From assembly GCA_030053925.1 (NCBI GenBank), contig JASGCX010000010.1:5292-69279 (forward strand): a DNA stretch of 63,988 bases. The letters are read 5' to 3'. Origin of the DNA: Flavobacterium sp. Its GTDB lineage: Bacteria; Bacteroidota; Bacteroidia; Chitinophagales; Chitinophagaceae. The notes beneath the pieces were generated by a model, which searched no databases, was not told the origin of the DNA, and worked only from the letters and a program-made list of their open reading frames with translations. A program made the translations under genes and the position numbers. Shown here in pieces: positions 59,194 to 63,988 of the stretch. Positions within the stretch are counted from its first letter, which is position 1. Each line of letters opens with the position of its first letter.

Positions 59194-60252
59194 ATGACTT
59201 ACGACTATATAATTGTTGGCCAAGGTGTTGCAGGTACCTTTTTAAGTTGGCAATTATTGCAAGCTGGCAAAACGGTATTGGTAATAGATGAAGCCAAGCC
59301 TTTTACGGCTTCTAAAGTGGCTAGTGGGGTTATTAATCCGGTTACTGGCAGGCGCATTGTACGTACTTGGATGATTGAAACCCTGCTACCATTTGCATTA
59401 GATGCCTATACCACTTTGGGCAAGCAACTTGGGGTAAGTTTAATAGCACAAACTAATATTCTCGACTTTCATCCCACGCCACAAATGATGCTAGCTTTTA
59501 AAGAGCAATTACCAGTAGAAACCAACTATTTGCGAGTACCTACAAACGAAGCATTGTATAGGCAGTATTTTAATGTAACGTTTGGTATTGGCGAAATTAA
59601 CCCATGTTACTTGGTAGATTTAAGAACCACCATTGAAGCGTGGCGTAATTATTTGCAAGCGCAAAACCTACTACTTAATCAGCGGTTTCATAGCACACAA
59701 CTTCAAATTTCAAACGCCAAACTAGTAATCTACAACGGTTATGCTGCTACCGCTATCATTTTTGCAGATGGTGCTGCGGGTGCAGATAATCCTTACTTCT
59801 CTTTATTGCCTTATGCTAAAAATAAAGGGCAAGCCATCATAGCCGAAATACCAAATTTACCACGAACCAATATTTACAAACAGGGCATTACGTTGGTGCC
59901 TTGGCAAGATAATTTGTGGTGGATAGGCTCTACCTACGAGTGGCATTTTAAAAACCTAGAGCCTTCGGTAGATTTTAGAAATAAAGTAGAAATGCAGTTA
60001 CAGCATTGGTTAAAACTGCCTTACAAAATAGTCAATCATATTGCATCTGAAAGGCCAGCCAACCTAGAGCGAAGGCCATTTGTAGGCATGCATCCTGTAC
60101 ACACAAATATTGGTGTGTTTAATGGTATGGGTACAAAAGGCTGTTCCTTATCGCCCTATTTTGCAAAGCAATTTGCCGATGCTTTAATAAATAAAGCAAC
60201 CATAAATCCTCTAGCAGATGTGAAGCGTTTTACAAAAATCTTGAGTAGATAA
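59194..60252 (+). CDS. FAD-dependent oxidoreductase (DAO family)
   Basis: MTYDYIIVGQGVAGTFLSWQLLQAGKTVLVIDE; GMGTKGCSLSPYFAKQF. Confidence 0.85.
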   Translation: MTYDYIIVGQGVAGTFLSWQLLQAGKTVLVIDEAKPFTASKVASGVINPVTGRRIVRTWMIETLLPFALDAYTTLGKQLGVSLIAQTNILDFHPTPQMMLAFKEQLPVETNYLRVPTNEALYRQYFNVTFGIGEINPCYLVDLRTTIEAWRNYLQAQNLLLNQRFHSTQLQISNAKLVIYNGYAATAIIFADGAAGADNPYFSLLPYAKNKGQAIIAEIPNLPRTNIYKQGITLVPWQDNLWWIGSTYEWHFKNLEPSVDFRNKVEMQLQHWLKLPYKIVNHIASERPANLERRPFVGMHPVHTNIGVFNGMGTKGCSLSPYFAKQFADALINKATINPLADVKRFTKILSR

Positions 60253-60298
60253 TTGTGAGTTTGTTATCTTTCATTTTATAACCAAAACCGAATGTAAC

Positions 60299-60703
60299 AT
60301 GCGTGAAATAGTTTCGCAACAAGAAGATATGTACCACATACCAAAGCGATTTAGGCAAATGGAAAATTTGCACATTGTATTTTGGTTGTTTAAAGATGTG
60401 GCTTGGTGTATGGTATGGAGGCCTTTGGGTATTGTGATGATTATACCAACCTTGTTGATATCTATAGTAATTGCTTGGCGCACCAGGCATATTGTTGCCG
60501 AATTGTGTCACAACCTTGCCATTACTATTTGGATTTCTGCTAACTCTTATTGGATGCTGAGTGAATTTGCTGGTATTGATACCAAACCATTATTCTATAG
60601 TTATACTTATAAGCATTTAGCCATTATACCATTTGCTTTGGGCTTGCTAATTTTAGGCTATTATTATTTATGGTATGCACCAAGGCATAAGCAAGGTAGC
60701 TGA
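60299..60703 (+). CDS. Hypothetical membrane protein
   Basis: 134-aa ORF with several hydrophobic segments. Confidence 0.6.
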   Translation: MREIVSQQEDMYHIPKRFRQMENLHIVFWLFKDVAWCMVWRPLGIVMIIPTLLISIVIAWRTRHIVAELCHNLAITIWISANSYWMLSEFAGIDTKPLFYSYTYKHLAIIPFALGLLILGYYYLWYAPRHKQGS

Positions 60704-60740
60704 CTGTATTCTAATTCTCTAATAAAGCCAAGGTGTGCCG

Positions 60741-61430
60741 TTAGTTAGAAGGCTTGGCGTACTCTAACAATCTTTCCACTAAAAGATAAACCCTTGTAGT
60801 GGGACAGGAATTTGCTGGTGTTGCACCCGTGCTGTTTGCTTCCAAAACCCTTGCCCATTCAATTGCTTGACGAACATTACCTTTTTCAAAAAGTAATTTA
60901 ATGACATTCAAGTCATTTTTTTCATACTTAAACTTCAAAATCTTTGACAAAATTGTAATGTAGTCACTTCTGTGTAGAGCGTTTTGGAGAAATTGAAAAT
61001 GGAGAACATACCATAACTCAAAAGATTGATTAGAATGGCCGCTTTCAATATTATTTTGAGTAGCCAAATTAACAGCGGTATTAAATCTGTTGGCAGGAAA
61101 ATCATCTTTATCGTAAACAGCCCAAACCTCATTATAGTTAGGCAGCAAAACATTTTTCTTTCTTTCGTCTCTTAAAGAAATTGCTTTTAAAACAATGTTT
61201 ACAGTATTATCACCTTCGCCATGTACATTAATAGTTTCAATTAAGTGCTTAGGTAAAAATGTTTTAAAATGATTAAAGTAATTTGGCTCGGTTCGTTCGC
61301 CTTCGCTAACAATTAAGAAGTATTTTCTTTCTGGAATTACTTCTACTGGCTTTGGTGCGGCAATAACATTCTGCTTTAATTCTTTTAAGAAATTTGCAAA
61401 GGTCTCTTTTTTAGCTTTTGCCATTAACAA
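60741..61430 (-). CDS. RloB-like protein (AbiLii-like)
   Basis: KYFLIVSEGERTEPNYFNHFKTFLP, EVWAVYDKDDFP, SFELWYVLHFQF; overlaps the upstream AAA ATPase ORF by about 20 nt. Confidence 0.82.
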   Translation of the reverse strand: MLMAKAKKETFANFLKELKQNVIAAPKPVEVIPERKYFLIVSEGERTEPNYFNHFKTFLPKHLIETINVHGEGDNTVNIVLKAISLRDERKKNVLLPNYNEVWAVYDKDDFPANRFNTAVNLATQNNIESGHSNQSFELWYVLHFQFLQNALHRSDYITILSKILKFKYEKNDLNVIKLLFEKGNVRQAIEWARVLEANSTGATPANSCPTTRVYLLVERLLEYAKPSN

Positions 61431-62688
61431 TCAATTTTTCAAGGTCTTCAATAAATGGAATTGCACCGTACTTTCCTTCTAGATAGTTTTTATCATAAGG
61501 AGAATCTTTTCTTGGTTTATACTCAACCAATGAGACAGCACTTGACGCACCATAAATGTTTTTCTCAATAAAATAAATCTGGTCACGGCGAAGAATTTCT
61601 CTATCAAGTAGCGCCGTATCATGACTTGCTACAAGTAGTTGAGCAGTCGATTTAATAATAGAAGAATTAAAAAGCTTCAAAATCGCTTTTGTAAGTAAGG
61701 TGTGTAATCTTGCATCAAATTCGTCTATAACAACAACTCTATTTTCGAGCAAAGCGGTTATTAGTAACCCAACTATATTAAAATATTTCTTTGTTCCCTC
61801 TGATTCTGATTTATTTAGTAATAGTGGTACAGTTCCAACTATCTCATTCTTGTCATTGTACTTATTATGGATTGCAAAAACAGCTTTCTCCGAACGTTCC
61901 TTAAACCCCTTTTTAAAAAAATCTTTGAGCTCGTCTGGCACCCTTTTAATGATATCTTCACCCTTAATTGGATTATCAACAACATCAATATTATTAATAC
62001 CTAAATCGGCCTTTTTAATGAAATTATTTATAAGTGTTGAATACTTTTTATCATTTAAAAGCTCAATAGTTAATTTTCTGTATTCATCATCTTCCATTCC
62101 ATGAACAGTAAAAATACGCTCAATCCATTCATCAATTTTTTGTGCTTTTGAAACATTCCACTGTGAAGCCACAGACAGAAAAAGCGCATTTTTTCTAGTA
62201 CGTTTTTCCAAATCTTCAGCATTTTCAAATCTTTTATAATCAATTTCTACTTTCTGATTGATGCGTAAGAAAACCGGATATTCTTTGGCAGCTTTAGATT
62301 CTAAAAGCCATTCTTTGTGTACCACGTTTTTATCAGCTTCGAACCCATAACGATATGTTAGTTTACCGAGTGTAAACGACATTTCAAAAAAACTGGGTTT
62401 ATTGGCTGTTGATTCATTAAATTCAAATGGCTCTACGTCAATTGGCTCATTACTTTGTTTTTCTGTTGCGGAGTTATTTATAAACCATTTAAAGTAAACT
62501 AGGGCATCAAGCAACTTAGATTTACCACTTGCATTATGACCATACAAGACAATAGATTTCAGCAAGGAACTCTTGTTATTATAAATAACATTCGATTCTG
62601 TATGTTCGCTTATTGATGCCGCATTGAAGTTTAAGGTGACAGCTTCTTTAATAGACTTAAAATTGGCAACCTTAAAATAAATTATCAT
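61411..62688 (-). CDS. AAA family ATPase, RloA/AbiLi-like (AAA15/ABC-ATPase type)
   Basis: FKVANFKSIKEAVTLNF, Walker A LYGHNASGKSKLLDAL, Walker B NRVVVIDEFDARLH, ATPase switch SHDTALLD. Confidence 0.87.
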   Translation of the reverse strand: MIIYFKVANFKSIKEAVTLNFNAASISEHTESNVIYNNKSSLLKSIVLYGHNASGKSKLLDALVYFKWFINNSATEKQSNEPIDVEPFEFNESTANKPSFFEMSFTLGKLTYRYGFEADKNVVHKEWLLESKAAKEYPVFLRINQKVEIDYKRFENAEDLEKRTRKNALFLSVASQWNVSKAQKIDEWIERIFTVHGMEDDEYRKLTIELLNDKKYSTLINNFIKKADLGINNIDVVDNPIKGEDIIKRVPDELKDFFKKGFKERSEKAVFAIHNKYNDKNEIVGTVPLLLNKSESEGTKKYFNIVGLLITALLENRVVVIDEFDARLHTLLTKAILKLFNSSIIKSTAQLLVASHDTALLDREILRRDQIYFIEKNIYGASSAVSLVEYKPRKDSPYDKNYLEGKYGAIPFIEDLEKLIVNGKS

Positions 62689-62859
62689 TTTATGCAGATT
62701 TTACGCAAAAATACAACTTTTTACCCCATTATAAGTTAATATTTAACCGCTTATGCGAAAAAATAGCACGAACGCTTAATAAACGTATTTGCAAAAGCAG
62801 TTAGGCTTAATGCTTATTGGAACCGCTGAGAATTCAACAATTCTGACAAAACAATATCA

Positions 62860-63988
62860 ATGAGAAGAATACTAGAACTTAATCATACAGAGGCAAGACA
62901 ATTTCTATTAAAGGCTGAAAGCTATTTTAATTTTGATTTACCTAAATATTTCACTTTCACAAATATTATTCAACAAATTTCAACAAAACTCACTCGTAAA
63001 AGACTTTCTGATTTCTTAGGCATTTATACAGACCCAACTAATAGAAAGCAAAAACCAACTCAACCTTATGACTACGAAAATGTAAATTATACTTTCCTAA
63101 ATAATAAAGATGGGAAGTTTGCTTGGCGACCATTTCAATTAATACATCCAGCATTGTATGTTTCTCTTGTACACAATATGACTGAAGAAGTAAATTGGAA
63201 CTTTATCGTTGCTAGATTTGTTCAATTTGCCACTAACCCAAACATTAAGTGTTACAGTATTCCTTTAGAATCACAAGGGGTACAATCTGACAAGGCTACT
63301 AATGTTAGCCAATGGTGGCAGTCAATAGAGCAACAATCTTTAGAACTTGCATTATCATACGAGTACATTTTACATACAGACATTTCCGATTGTTATGGCT
63401 CAATCTATACACATTCTGTTCCTTGGGCACTTCATAATAAATTAGTTGCAAAAGCTAATAGAGACCCGAATGGAAATTTAGGAAATATCATTGACAAACA
63501 TCTTCGTGATATGGCTTTTGGACAAACCAATGGAATACCACAAGGAAGTGTGTTAATGGATTTCATTGCCGAAATGGTTTTAGGTTATGCCGACACAGAA
63601 ATATCAAACAGAATTCAACAAGCAAATATTCAAGACTATCACATAATAAGATATAGAGATGATTACCGAATATTTTCAAACAATCCACAAGATTCTGAAT
63701 TAATTACTAAAATTTTAACCGAAGTTTTAATTGAACTAGGAATGAGGCTGAATACTCAAAAGACTTTAGTTTCAAACAATGTCATTAGGGATTCTATTAA
63801 ACAAGATAAATTATATTGGATAGCTAAAAAAAATGTTGCAAAAAGTATTCAGACACATCTTCTGTTAATTCATAACTTAGCAGAAAAGCATATAAATTCA
63901 GGTAGTTTACAAAAGGCTTTAGGCAAGTTTTATAGGGTGCATAAAAGTTTTTCCGTGTGCATAAAATTTTTCTGCAAAAAAACCGTTA
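62860..63988 (+). CDS. Reverse transcriptase (RNA-directed DNA polymerase), partial at window edge
   Basis: Own translation from ATG 62860; no stop before the edge. Motifs HTDISDCYGSIYTHSVPWAL, TNGIPQGSVLMDFIAEMVLGYAD, IIRYRDDYRIFSNN, LGMRLNTQKT. Not in the ORF track. Confidence 0.9.
   Translation, partial: MRRILELNHTEARQFLLKAESYFNFDLPKYFTFTNIIQQISTKLTRKRLSDFLGIYTDPTNRKQKPTQPYDYENVNYTFLNNKDGKFAWRPFQLIHPALYVSLVHNMTEEVNWNFIVARFVQFATNPNIKCYSIPLESQGVQSDKATNVSQWWQSIEQQSLELALSYEYILHTDISDCYGSIYTHSVPWALHNKLVAKANRDPNGNLGNIIDKHLRDMAFGQTNGIPQGSVLMDFIAEMVLGYADTEISNRIQQANIQDYHIIRYRDDYRIFSNNPQDSELITKILTEVLIELGMRLNTQKTLVSNNVIRDSIKQDKLYWIAKKNVAKSIQTHLLLIHNLAEKHINSGSLQKALGKFYRVHKSFSVCIKFFCKKTV

Noticed and set aside
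60741-62688. PARIS (AriA/AriB) system
   Set aside because: The partner protein looks RloB-like (VSEGERTEPNYF), not a DUF4435 AriB; AbiL/RloAB is the better fit.
62860-63988. Group II intron, retron or DGR reverse transcriptase
   Set aside because: No intron-like RNA ends, maturase domain, or variable/template repeat visible, and the YRDD motif plus long N-terminal extension fit unknown-group RTs better; the right side is outside the window, so this is provisional.

Overview
AT-rich Bacteroidetes window (Chitinophagaceae-like by gene content; lineage inferred only from gene families). About 0.2-48.2 kb is mostly conserved chromosome: a carotenoid cluster (crtB, idi, crtI/crtD-type desaturase, CruF-like, crtZ, lycopene cyclase), an alternative complex III operon (actA-F) followed by aa3-type cytochrome oxidase genes, cyoE, a SCO-like gene, a GGGP synthase family gene, B12-dependent RNR, rpsP, the gldKLMN gliding/T9SS genes and a giant alpha-2-macroglobulin. 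About 48.2-64 kb is a defense-type accessory region. It holds (i) a restriction-modification module between imperfect direct repeats, including a decayed restriction enzyme; (ii) a PP2C phosphatase / Ser-Thr kinase pair whose kinase is split by a ~4.4 kb insertion carrying one 1293-aa fused nuclease-methylase-specificity gene and also carries a homopolymer frameshift; (iii) an 18-unit 21-bp minisatellite; (iv) an AAA ATPase + RloB pair (AbiL-like); and (v) a divergently transcribed reverse transcriptase with a YRDD catalytic motif that runs off the right edge and is missing from the supplied ORF track. The most notable candidates are the transposase-less RM insertion element with GC-richer conserved-looking ends, and the RT next to RloAB.
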